Source: Bacteroidales bacterium
GTDB taxonomy: Bacteria > Bacteroidota > Bacteroidia > Bacteroidales > Lentimicrobiaceae
DNA: 64,000 bases
Direction of reading: 5' to 3'
NCBI GenBank assembly: GCA_016788045.1
Contig: JAEUTG010000031.1
Coordinates: 17,415 to 81,414, forward strand
Shown here: positions 18,160 to 25,432 of the stretch, piece by piece
Position numbering within the stretch: the first letter of the stretch is position 1
Layout: each line of letters starts with the position of its first letter
Notes under the pieces: generated by a model
Told to the model about the DNA's origin: nothing
Databases searched by the model: none
Seen by the model: the letters and a program-made list of their open reading frames with translations, nothing else
Program-made: the position numbers and the translations under genes

Positions 18160-20397
18160 CTAAAAGGTAACATTGGTTACCCGGCTGCTGATGGTGAAGG
18201 TCTTTTTAAACGTCCCGGCGGTGTAGGTGCCACCGGTGTACAGACCGTTGTTATTGGTTCCGCCTGTGTAGGAACCACCGGTATAAATCGAGTAGGAACT
18301 ACCGGTCAGCAATTCATTCGAAGAGAATACGATTGAATAGTAGTTTCTGATTGGCTGGAAGGTAAGTATGTTGTTGCCTGAGGCATCCTGCAGATGGAAC
18401 AGGGTAGTTGATGACATACTCTGGTTTGACATTGCTTTAATGCTGTTTTGGGTCGAGGTATTGCTCGGGGCCTGGGTCATGTTGGAGTTGGTTCCGGAGA
18501 TCACCAGAAAGCCTCCGTTCACATTGCAGCTTCCGTTATAATCCATGCCTACCTCGGGATTTGAAGGCGGGCCATGCACAATGGTGGTTCCGCCGGTTAT
18601 CAGAATGTTGCCGTTGCTGTCGAGTCCATCGCCTCCGGTGGTGTTGCAGACCAGCTGCCCGCCCGAGATGGTCAGCAAACTGCCATCGTTCTGTTCTCCT
18701 CCATTTCCATAGGTTGCATTGATGCAGTCATCCGACGATTTCACCTTAACACTTCCACTGTTAAAGGTGATGTTGGGAGCTTCGATGCCTTCAATCGAAT
18801 TGGTTATATCCATTACTCCCCCATTCACAATGATTGCTGTTTCTGATTTCAGTCCATCATCGGCCGAAGCAATGGTGATGGTGCCGTTGTTGATCACGAT
18901 ATCGCCATCACTCTTAACGGTTTTTGATTCAGCATATTCGGCATTGCTTCCTGAACCCGAAATAAGGATTTTGGTACCTGTGGTGGTAAGCTGAATGGTG
19001 GGCGAACCGGTTGAGCTTCCGATGGTCAGAGACCCGTCAGACGATAGCGCTTTGCCACCAGAACCTGAATTGGAAGCAGTTACCGTGCCCCCTGTAATGC
19101 TGAGGTTTCCATCGGTGGAAAAACAGGTCGATACGTAGGCATCAAACACTCCGCTAGAATTGGTGTACCGGGCGCCGTTGCCCGAACTGGTGATGGTTAC
19201 ACTCCCTGCACTCATGTTGACATCGCTGTCGGATGAGATGGCTTTGCCTGCAATCCCAGTGGTAATGATGGTGATTTCCGCACCGGAAAGGGTAACATCA
19301 CTTTCGCTCTTGATGGCCGTACAATACGAAGGGTCAAATCCCGATCCGGCTGCTTCCAGTACAACATTCCCGGAAGTGTGAATGGTTATGGTTCCGCCAC
19401 TGAGCGTAATATCCTGATCCGATTTCATGGCTTTCGACTGGTCGCCGCTTACGGTAATGGTGATGTTGCCTCCGGTAACCACCAGTGTGCTGTCGCAGGA
19501 AATGGCCTTCACATCGTCGGTGGAACTGTTTACGGTTATGGAACCACCCGAGATGAGAATATTGGCCTCATCGCCATCGATGCCATCGCCGGTTGAGGTT
19601 ACATTGATGGTTCCTGCAGTAACGAAAACGCCGTCGTTGGCGTGAATACCATCTTTTACCGCACTCGCTATTGTCAGGTTGCCTCCATTGAATTCAATCT
19701 CATCATCGGAGTTCAGGCCATGCTGATCATCGCCATATCCATGAATAGTAAGCTGACCATTGCCGGTGAACACAAGATGTGCTTCGCTGAAGAAAGCTGC
19801 ATCCTGATCTTCGGTCTCACCGGAAGGACCTACCGGAGCCGGATCATAGGTTTCGCCATCTGCCAGAATGTTCGTTGTGCCATCGGAAAGAATCACCGTT
19901 GTTTTCTTCTCCGACTGCACATTGATAGCCGGACCAACCGGATTGACAATGTTCACACCATTCAGGTAGAGATTGTACCTTTTTTCGCTGTAAATTTTGA
20001 AATTTCCGTTCGTCGTGGTTCCGGAAAGCGCGTAATTGATGTCCTGAACCGATGTGGTGGAGGTGACGGTTACATAGGCACCGGTTTTAACCACCGAAAC
20101 GCCTTCAAAAGCCAGGGGGTTGATAATTTCAGCATCATTGCCGGTGTAATGGATGTATATGGTTGACGAATTGGCTCCGAAGGTCAGACTGTCGATATCA
20201 TCGGTGTTTTTTTCGTAAATACTGCCATTTATACTGAAAAAGGTCTGGTTGCCATCGGTGCTGAAGAAAATACTGTCGGTTGAAGCAACCAGGGCTCCCA
20301 GGGTAAAATTGTCCGTTTGATGAATGTACATTTTCTCCTGGGCAGAAAGTGTCAGGCCGCTGAAAAGCAGCAACAGGGTGCTGAGGATATATCTCAT
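18160..20397 (-). CDS. Cthe_2159-like carbohydrate-binding beta-helix protein, secreted
   Basis: A 745-residue secreted protein (signal peptide ending at LSAQ). An N-terminal module of about 60 residues (KMYIHQTD ... DDIDSLTF) is followed by many 20-25-residue beta-helix turns with xxxLTISGGxIxxxSxGDGI-like periodicity, characteristic of the Cthe_2159 carbohydrate-binding family (formerly DUF4353), whose founding member binds acidic pectic polysaccharides. The C-terminus is rich in Gly, Thr and Tyr (YTGGTYTAG repeats). ATG 20397 is chosen because it overlaps the upstream stop as ATGA and starts the signal peptide. It forms an operon with the T9SS gene before it. Confidence 0.83.
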   Translation of the reverse strand: MRYILSTLLLLFSGLTLSAQEKMYIHQTDNFTLGALVASTDSIFFSTDGNQTFFSINGSIYEKNTDDIDSLTFGANSSTIYIHYTGNDAEIINPLAFEGVSVVKTGAYVTVTSTTSVQDINYALSGTTTNGNFKIYSEKRYNLYLNGVNIVNPVGPAINVQSEKKTTVILSDGTTNILADGETYDPAPVGPSGETEDQDAAFFSEAHLVFTGNGQLTIHGYGDDQHGLNSDDEIEFNGGNLTIASAVKDGIHANDGVFVTAGTINVTSTGDGIDGDEANILISGGSITVNSSTDDVKAISCDSTLVVTGGNITITVSGDQSKAMKSDQDITLSGGTITIHTSGNVVLEAAGSGFDPSYCTAIKSESDVTLSGAEITIITTGIAGKAISSDSDVNMSAGSVTITSSGNGARYTNSSGVFDAYVSTCFSTDGNLSITGGTVTASNSGSGGKALSSDGSLTIGSSTGSPTIQLTTTGTKILISGSGSNAEYAESKTVKSDGDIVINNGTITIASADDGLKSETAIIVNGGVMDITNSIEGIEAPNITFNSGSVKVKSSDDCINATYGNGGEQNDGSLLTISGGQLVCNTTGGDGLDSNGNILITGGTTIVHGPPSNPEVGMDYNGSCNVNGGFLVISGTNSNMTQAPSNTSTQNSIKAMSNQSMSSTTLFHLQDASGNNILTFQPIRNYYSIVFSSNELLTGSSYSIYTGGSYTGGTNNNGLYTGGTYTAGTFKKTFTISSRVTNVTF

Positions 20398-20876
20398 TGT
20401 CTGATAAATTTTGAAGTCCATGATTCGCTTTTCACAAGGTAAAGCCCGGGCCTGAGATCGTTGATGTTTATGGTTTCTGTTGATGCCGTAACCACAACTT
20501 CCTGAACCACCCGACCATCTGTACTCAGAATCTGAATCAGCTGACTATCTGCCGGGATGTTTGAGATTGTGAGCCGGTGGGTTGCAGGATTCGGATACAG
20601 GATTGCCTTCTCAGCAGCTATTGTATGCTGCTCAATGGCTGTAATGGTATTAAAGTAGAGTTTACTTACATCATCCAGACTGTAAATATCTGTAGCCCCT
20701 GCACTGAAATTTACCATCAGGTTCCCGTTTTCAAAAGTCAGATTCCGGATGGAGCCCAGCAATTCGGTGATTTCTGCTCCATCGGTTTGTCTGATTACCA
20801 GATTTTGCGACCAGACATCCGGAAAGCCCAGGCAGATCAGGATAATCGGCAGCAACAGCAACTTTTTTCTTTTCAT
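20394..20876 (-). CDS. Small secreted protein with T9SS C-terminal sorting domain
   Basis: A 160-residue protein with a signal peptide (ending at VWSQ), a ~55-residue module (VIRQTDGAEI ... LDDVSKLYF), and a canonical type A T9SS sorting domain that opens at LYPNPAT and closes with GLYLVKSES and a basic tail. It would be exported by Sec and then moved across the outer membrane by the type IX system. The module resembles the N-terminal module of the downstream Cthe_2159-like protein. The frame opens at a TTG six bases earlier, but ATG 20876 is the better start. Confidence 0.82.
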   Translation of the reverse strand: MKRKKLLLLPIILICLGFPDVWSQNLVIRQTDGAEITELLGSIRNLTFENGNLMVNFSAGATDIYSLDDVSKLYFNTITAIEQHTIAAEKAILYPNPATHRLTISNIPADSQLIQILSTDGRVVQEVVVTASTETININDLRPGLYLVKSESWTSKFIRQ

Positions 20877-21064
20877 GTTCAAAGGTTTTATAAGAGATTG
20901 AAGTTCTTCTGATCAAATTCGCCTGTTCGGTTTCGTCCTGCATTCTTTCCCCACCCGACGGTTCCTGATGTTGTTTTCCCGTTTTCCCGACAGTTACGGA
21001 TATTGTTTCAGACAACCAATACGAAGAAACAGATGAAATGGTGGGGTCATTAATAAATATTTTG

Positions 21065-21093
21065 CAAAAGTAGATTAAACCAGGGTTAAACAA
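21065..21093 (-). promoter_or_regulatory. Bacteroidota promoter for the T9SS/Cthe_2159 operon
   Basis: On the minus strand TTG (21093-21091), an 18-base spacer and TACTTTTG (21072-21065) match the consensus. The start of transcription would be near 21058, giving a leader of about 180 bases. Confidence 0.75.
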
Positions 21094-21204
21094 TTGTTAA
21101 ATCGACGGAAATAACAATCAACCCGACCATTGGTGGCAATTTATCTACGAAAAGAGTGGAATTCCGGTGAATTACACCGAATCAGCAGGTAATGCAAGAC
21201 TCTC

Positions 21205-22404
21205 TTAAATTGATTCTTTCCTGACCACCTGTCCGAGAATCTGAACAGCCTCTTTAATCTGACGGTCGGAATGATATGGGGCTGGTCCAAAACGAAGAGA
21301 ATTGCCCCGGTAGTCTGTAAGAACACCGTGATGAATCAGCAGTTCGTTGATCTGAGGGGCCATTGGTGTATGAAAGGCGACAAAACCGGCCCGTTGTTCG
21401 TTTTTTACAGCGTGGTCAAGGCTGATGATGTGACCAGGCAGATCAAGGTCAAGGAAAGTGCTGACCATCAGTGCTGTCTGGTGCTGACTGATTTCCCTGA
21501 GAAAGGCAGGGCGAAGTTCCTGTTCTTCAAAGAAACGGAATACTTCTGCGGCTCTGTAATGGCTCACAGGATCGTAGGTGGAGCCGGCAAAAAGCCCCTC
21601 TTTTTCACCATACTGAACTTTCCCGTTCTCTTTTTGCGACAGCAGGCTGAATTCACTGAACCATCCGGTAATCAGCGGCCGCCCCTGGTAAGCTGCAGGA
21701 AAACGAAGAAAGCAGTTGCCCTCGCCTAGCTGGCAGTACTTGTATCCGCCGCCGGTAACAAAGGCTTGTTGCAGGCCGAGTTCCTTCACCGAAAACGGGG
21801 CAACATTCAGGGAATGGTAGGCGTCAACCAGCAATTCAACTCCCGCATCAGCACAAGCTGACGCAATTGCCCGAAGGCCGGGATTGATGAGCCCGGTTTC
21901 AAAAAACACCGAGGAGACCAGCACAGCAGCCGTTCTGCTGTCAATCAGTGCAATAATCTTATCTGCAACATCTTCCACCGGATATGAATCAGCCCTTGCG
22001 ACTTCAACGCCCTCTTCCGACAGGCGGGCCAGTTGTCTGCGGATGCTGTGAAACTCACCGCTGGTGGTTACAATTTTCGGCCTTTTTCTGAGGTCAAGGG
22101 ATGACAGAAACCTCACCACCAGCTCGTGCGTATTGGATCCCAATGCGATATAGCCCTGCTCATCGTCGAGAAGCCTGGAAAATCCCTGGCTTACTGCATC
22201 CGCTTTTTCAAGGGCTTTTCCCCATTTTTCATCGGCATACAGGGTGGCATCGGCCCATGATTTTTTCATCCCGTCGTAGGCAACATCAGGCCAGGCCTGG
22301 TGCGAATGTCCGGTAAACAGGAGGCGGTTTTCAACATCGAACTGACGGTAATAACCCGCCAGTATGTTTGGGTGATTTCGGAACTCCGAAAGATTGTATT
22401 TCAT
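21205..22404 (-). CDS. kynU: Kynureninase-like PLP enzyme
   Basis: A 399-residue fold-type I PLP enzyme of the aminotransferase class V group. The region GGGYKYCQLGEGNCFLRFP carries the likely Schiff-base Lys (K222), as in kynureninase, and the LLVDAYHSLNVAPF segment holds the cofactor Asp and His. Kynureninase cleaves kynurenine to anthranilate and alanine. It overlaps the tryptophan dioxygenase stop by ATGA, which fixes the start at 22404 and links it to tryptophan breakdown. The sequence is divergent from classical kynureninases, so a related kynurenine hydrolase specificity is possible. Confidence 0.78.
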   Translation of the reverse strand: MKYNLSEFRNHPNILAGYYRQFDVENRLLFTGHSHQAWPDVAYDGMKKSWADATLYADEKWGKALEKADAVSQGFSRLLDDEQGYIALGSNTHELVVRFLSSLDLRKRPKIVTTSGEFHSIRRQLARLSEEGVEVARADSYPVEDVADKIIALIDSRTAAVLVSSVFFETGLINPGLRAIASACADAGVELLVDAYHSLNVAPFSVKELGLQQAFVTGGGYKYCQLGEGNCFLRFPAAYQGRPLITGWFSEFSLLSQKENGKVQYGEKEGLFAGSTYDPVSHYRAAEVFRFFEEQELRPAFLREISQHQTALMVSTFLDLDLPGHIISLDHAVKNEQRAGFVAFHTPMAPQINELLIHHGVLTDYRGNSLRFGPAPYHSDRQIKEAVQILGQVVRKESI

Positions 22405-23189
22405 TTCGAAAAGGATGACCTGATGGCCCAAAGGTCGGGAAAAAGTGGTTTAAATAACGATTTCTTCAGGTATTCCACCCCGGCGGATCCTCCGGTGCCC
22501 GGCTTGAAACCGATGGTGCGCTCTACCATCTTCACATGACGGTAACGCCATTCCTGAATCCCTTCATCCAGATCAACCAGCAGCTCGCAGAACTGTGCCA
22601 GCTGAGGGTTATCGTGATAAATGCTGAGTAAAATCTGCTGTATATCTGCTGAAGCAGTGATGGATTCATTGTCCGTTCTGTTCAGTGTCTCTAAAGGAAG
22701 GGGATAGCCATTGTGGTGCAGGTAGGTCAGGAAGTCCTGCCACAGCGACGGCTCCTGAAACCTGTGTTCCAGCTTCCGGAGTATCTGGGGTTCATTGGCA
22801 AACCGCTCAAGGTGAATGGCTGATTTCTGCCCCAGTTTAAATTCAAGTTCCCGCCACTGATACGACTGGAAACCACTCGCAGTTTCAAGATAGTCCCTGA
22901 ACGATAAAAACTCAAGCGGCGTCATGGTTTCCAGAATATCCACCTGATGTACCAGAACTTTCAGGATCGTCAGGGTTCTTTTCATGCCATGAAAGGCCGT
23001 TACAATGGCGGCATTCTCTTTCAGAACATCGGAGATATGGTCGAGCTCATGGAGTATCTGCTTGAACCAAAGCTCATATGCCTGGTGAATGATGATGAAG
23101 AGCATTTCGTCATGTTCGCCCGGAGAGCGGAACTCCTGCAGATTCAGCAAATCTTCAATCTTGAGATACGAATGGTAGGTAAGTTGCAT
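22401..23189 (-). CDS. kynA: Tryptophan 2,3-dioxygenase
   Basis: A 262-residue haem enzyme that opens the indole ring of L-tryptophan to N-formylkynurenine. Recognisable blocks are LTYHSYLKIEDLL at the start, DEMLFIIIHQAYELWFKQ with the active-site His35, the RDYLETASGFQS block near 95 and EWRYRHVKMVERTIG with the proximal haem ligand His218, followed by the GTGGSAGVEYL flexible loop. Slightly shorter than the usual ~280. First gene of a kynA-kynU operon; no kynurenine formamidase is present in the window. Confidence 0.93.
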   Translation of the reverse strand: MQLTYHSYLKIEDLLNLQEFRSPGEHDEMLFIIIHQAYELWFKQILHELDHISDVLKENAAIVTAFHGMKRTLTILKVLVHQVDILETMTPLEFLSFRDYLETASGFQSYQWRELEFKLGQKSAIHLERFANEPQILRKLEHRFQEPSLWQDFLTYLHHNGYPLPLETLNRTDNESITASADIQQILLSIYHDNPQLAQFCELLVDLDEGIQEWRYRHVKMVERTIGFKPGTGGSAGVEYLKKSLFKPLFPDLWAIRSSFSK

Positions 23190-23583
23190 AAAAGCGGATT
23201 TTCAGGATTTGGCTGTGAAAATAGTAATTATCGGCTGATTTCAGAAGCGAAAATATTTATACCGGGTCATGCCTCTGAGGTTCGGTTTCGCCGCTACACC
23301 CGTGCCTGGAATTTTGAAACAGGCTTATTCACCGCTGTTTGCTGTTTTTTTTATGAATAAATGATTGCCAGGCCGGAAACTGATTTAAATCAAAGAATCC
23401 TCCGGATTCAGGAAATGTCAGTGGTTTAACATCCCTGCGATGAGGATTGATCCAGGCAGAAGGATTCAGGCAACACATCTGATTCAGATAGAGGTAAGAA
23501 CAGATGCAGGACTGCCTCTTTGATCTGAACGATTGGCCTGTTGTGGTATTCATAACCTGAAATTTCAAAATTGAGACATTGCA

Positions 23584-23671
23584 AATTCAAAGTTGGAGGC
23601 ATGATAATTCAAAGTTATAGGCATGATAATTCAAAGTTGGAGGCATGATAATTCAAAGTTGAAGTTGTGAA
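23584..23671. repeat. 22-bp tandem repeat, three full and one partial unit
   Basis: Three head-to-tail 22-base units (23584-23605, 23606-23627, 23628-23649) share AATTCAAAGTT at the left and GGCATGAT at the right; unit 2 has two changes. A fourth unit (23650-23671) keeps only the first half. There is no spacer, so this is not a CRISPR array. It ends about 38 bases before a -7 box. Confidence 0.88.
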
Positions 23672-23709
23672 AATTGAAAGTATATTGTTATAAAATCTTA
23701 AAATGTGTT

Positions 23710-23717
23710 TATCTTTG
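23710..23717 (+). promoter_or_regulatory. -7 box TATCTTTG for the AAA_14 ATPase gene
   Basis: An exact TAnnTTTG match. An in-frame ATG at 23705 lies before it, so transcription would begin downstream and the real start codon should be 23741 (or 23726). Confidence 0.55.
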
Positions 23718-23740
23718 CTGCTGAAATGGAGGGTTTTATG

Positions 23741-24922
23741 ATGATAGAGAGAACAATGATTTATTCGATAAACCGGATAAAACGAATGTATCCCGTAGTT
23801 GCAGTAACTGGCCCCCGTCAATCAGGGAAAACCACGATGTTAAAGCATTTGTTTCCTGAATACCGTTATGTCAGTCTTGAGAACCCGGATAGCAGAAATT
23901 TCGCTGAAACAGATCCGAACGGATTCCTGAGGCTGTATAATGCGCAGGTAATCTTTGATGAGGTACAACGGGTTCCTTCACTCTTCTCATACATTCAGAC
24001 AATCGTTGACGATGCCCCTGTTATGGGTCGTTTTATTCTTTCCGGATCGCAGAACTTTCATCTCATGGAAGGGGTTACACAGAGCCTTGCCGGACGGGTA
24101 GCTGTTTTCCGGCTTTTCCCTTTTGATTTCTCTGAATTACGTTCAGTAAATTTGCTTGATGATCAATATGCTGTTAATTTGATAAGGGGGTTTTATCCTG
24201 CCCTTTTTGACCGGAATATTCCTTCAAAAACATTTTATTCAAATTATGTTCAGACTTATGTTCAGCGGGACGTCAGTGAATTAATTGCAGTGAAGGATAT
24301 ACGGTTGTTTCAAAATTTCCTTGGACTAATAGCTACCAGGGCCGGTCAATTGCTGAATTTGAGTTCTCTTGCGCTGCAATGTGGTATTTCACAGCCGACA
24401 GCAAGGGCCTGGTTGTCGGCTCTGGAGAACAGCTATATTGTTTTCCTGCTGTTTCCTTACCACAGAAATTTTAGTAAAAGAATCGTGAAAACCCCAAAAC
24501 TCTATTTTTACGACACCGGATTGCTTTCGTATTTGTTGCGAGTGCATAGTAACGAGCAACTCCTGACACATCCCCAGAAAGGAATGATGTTTGAAAATAT
24601 GATTATTGCTGAATACCTGAAAAGGATGCACCATACTGGAAATCTGAATGAAATCTGGTTCTGGAGGGATGTAGCAGGCAATGAAGTGGATCTGTTGGTA
24701 ACCGAGGGGGAGGAAATTCATTTATTCGAAATTAAGGCAACTCAGACCATTCAGTCGCATCTGTTCAAGGGCCTTGAACATTTCGAAAAGATAGCCGGGA
24801 ATAAAGTAATTACGAAGAATCTTGTTTACGGGGGGCTTGATTCACAGAACAGAAGTGCCGGAAAGGTATTATCCTGGAAGGATTTCGTGCAAAATATGCC
24901 GGAATCTGATGCTGGTAAATAA
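23741..24922 (+). CDS. AAA_14 / DUF4143 ATPase
   Basis: An ATP-binding protein of the AAA_14-DUF4143 type, 393 residues from ATG 23741. The Walker A motif GPRQSGKTT lies near residue 23, the Walker B IFDEVQR near 68, and a sensor-like LSGSQNF near 100. The C-terminal DUF4143 domain has WFWRDVAGNEVDLLV and LFEIKA, a restriction-nuclease-like arrangement of acidic residues and Lys. Such genes are common, often mobile or in multiple copies, and have no firm function. Base composition is lower in GC than the neighbours, and the gene lies between a tandem repeat and ssrA, which suggests acquisition. Confidence 0.87.
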   Translation: MIERTMIYSINRIKRMYPVVAVTGPRQSGKTTMLKHLFPEYRYVSLENPDSRNFAETDPNGFLRLYNAQVIFDEVQRVPSLFSYIQTIVDDAPVMGRFILSGSQNFHLMEGVTQSLAGRVAVFRLFPFDFSELRSVNLLDDQYAVNLIRGFYPALFDRNIPSKTFYSNYVQTYVQRDVSELIAVKDIRLFQNFLGLIATRAGQLLNLSSLALQCGISQPTARAWLSALENSYIVFLLFPYHRNFSKRIVKTPKLYFYDTGLLSYLLRVHSNEQLLTHPQKGMMFENMIIAEYLKRMHHTGNLNEIWFWRDVAGNEVDLLVTEGEEIHLFEIKATQTIQSHLFKGLEHFEKIAGNKVITKNLVYGGLDSQNRSAGKVLSWKDFVQNMPESDAGK

Positions 24923-24936
24923 ATATTCAGGAAGCA

Positions 24937-24969
24937 AAAAGCCTGTAAGTAAATGTCTTACAGGCTTTT
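24937..24969. terminator. Bidirectional terminator between the ATPase gene and ssrA
   Basis: AAAAGCCTGTAAG and CTTACAGGCTTTT form a perfect 13-bp stem with a 7-base loop. Read on the minus strand it follows the tmRNA 3' end by one base; read on the plus strand it follows the ATPase stop. Confidence 0.92.
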
Positions 24970-24970
24970 G

Positions 24971-25339
24971 TGGAGCTGGCGGGAGTCGAACCCGCGTCCA
25001 AACAAGCAGCAATAGCGCTTTCTACAAGCTTAGTTTTCTGTTGATTGTCGGGAACCGGCAGGGAGAAAACCGCCCAACCTGATCCTTATTCCTTTTGGTT
25101 TTCGTACGGGCATCAGGATGTTACCCGTCTTATCGCGGCATTTGTGATGCCCTTGCCGGAACGCGGCCACGCAAAGCTTCCCGGTGGGCAGAAAGCGGCT
25201 TAATCCTTGATTAAGCGGCTAACGCGTAGTTGTAATCGTTGCCATTTGTTGGCTTTGCAAGTTGAGTTTTACGGGCTTAGCTTACAACGCCCGGCCTGCT
25301 TACGATACCACTTCCTTGCTGTCAAAACCGGTCAGCCCC
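24971..25339 (-). ncRNA. ssrA: tmRNA (ssrA)
   Basis: Transfer-messenger RNA, about 369 bases on the minus strand. The 5' end GGGGCTGACC and the 3' end CAGCTCCA form the tRNA-like acceptor stem, and the T-arm GGGTTCGACTCCCGCC is exact. CCA is not encoded. The tag-coding stretch (25258-25211) reads AKPTNGNDYNYALAA and then TAA; the YALAA end is the usual degradation signal. It rescues ribosomes stalled on broken mRNAs together with SmpB. Confidence 0.96.
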
Positions 25340-25352
25340 CGGTTACAAAATG

Positions 25353-25360
25353 CAAAATTA
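25353..25360 (-). promoter_or_regulatory. -7 box TAATTTTG of ssrA
   Basis: An exact TAnnTTTG match on the minus strand, placing the transcription start about 7 bases before the mature 5' end of tmRNA. No good TTG element is found at the expected distance. Confidence 0.65.
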
Positions 25361-25432
25361 GTAATAAATACAACAGGAAAAGTAACTAAATTTTATCCCG
25401 GTTATCAGTCATTGCTTTAGTAATCAATATTT

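Larger units (their letters stand above)
23190..23740. other. Intergenic region upstream of the ATPase gene
   Basis: About 550 bases. The left part should contain the kynA promoter (a loose TACTATTTTC-like element lies just upstream). The middle shows no supported gene. The right part carries a 22-bp tandem repeat and a -7 box leading into the ATPase gene. Confidence 0.5.

Noticed and set aside
23329..23568. A 79-codon minus-strand frame between kynA and the ATPase gene
   Set aside because: No domain, no promoter and odd composition; could be part of a repeat but not supported as a gene.
23584..23671. Tandem repeat considered as a CRISPR array
   Set aside because: Units are contiguous with no spacers, and no cas genes are present.
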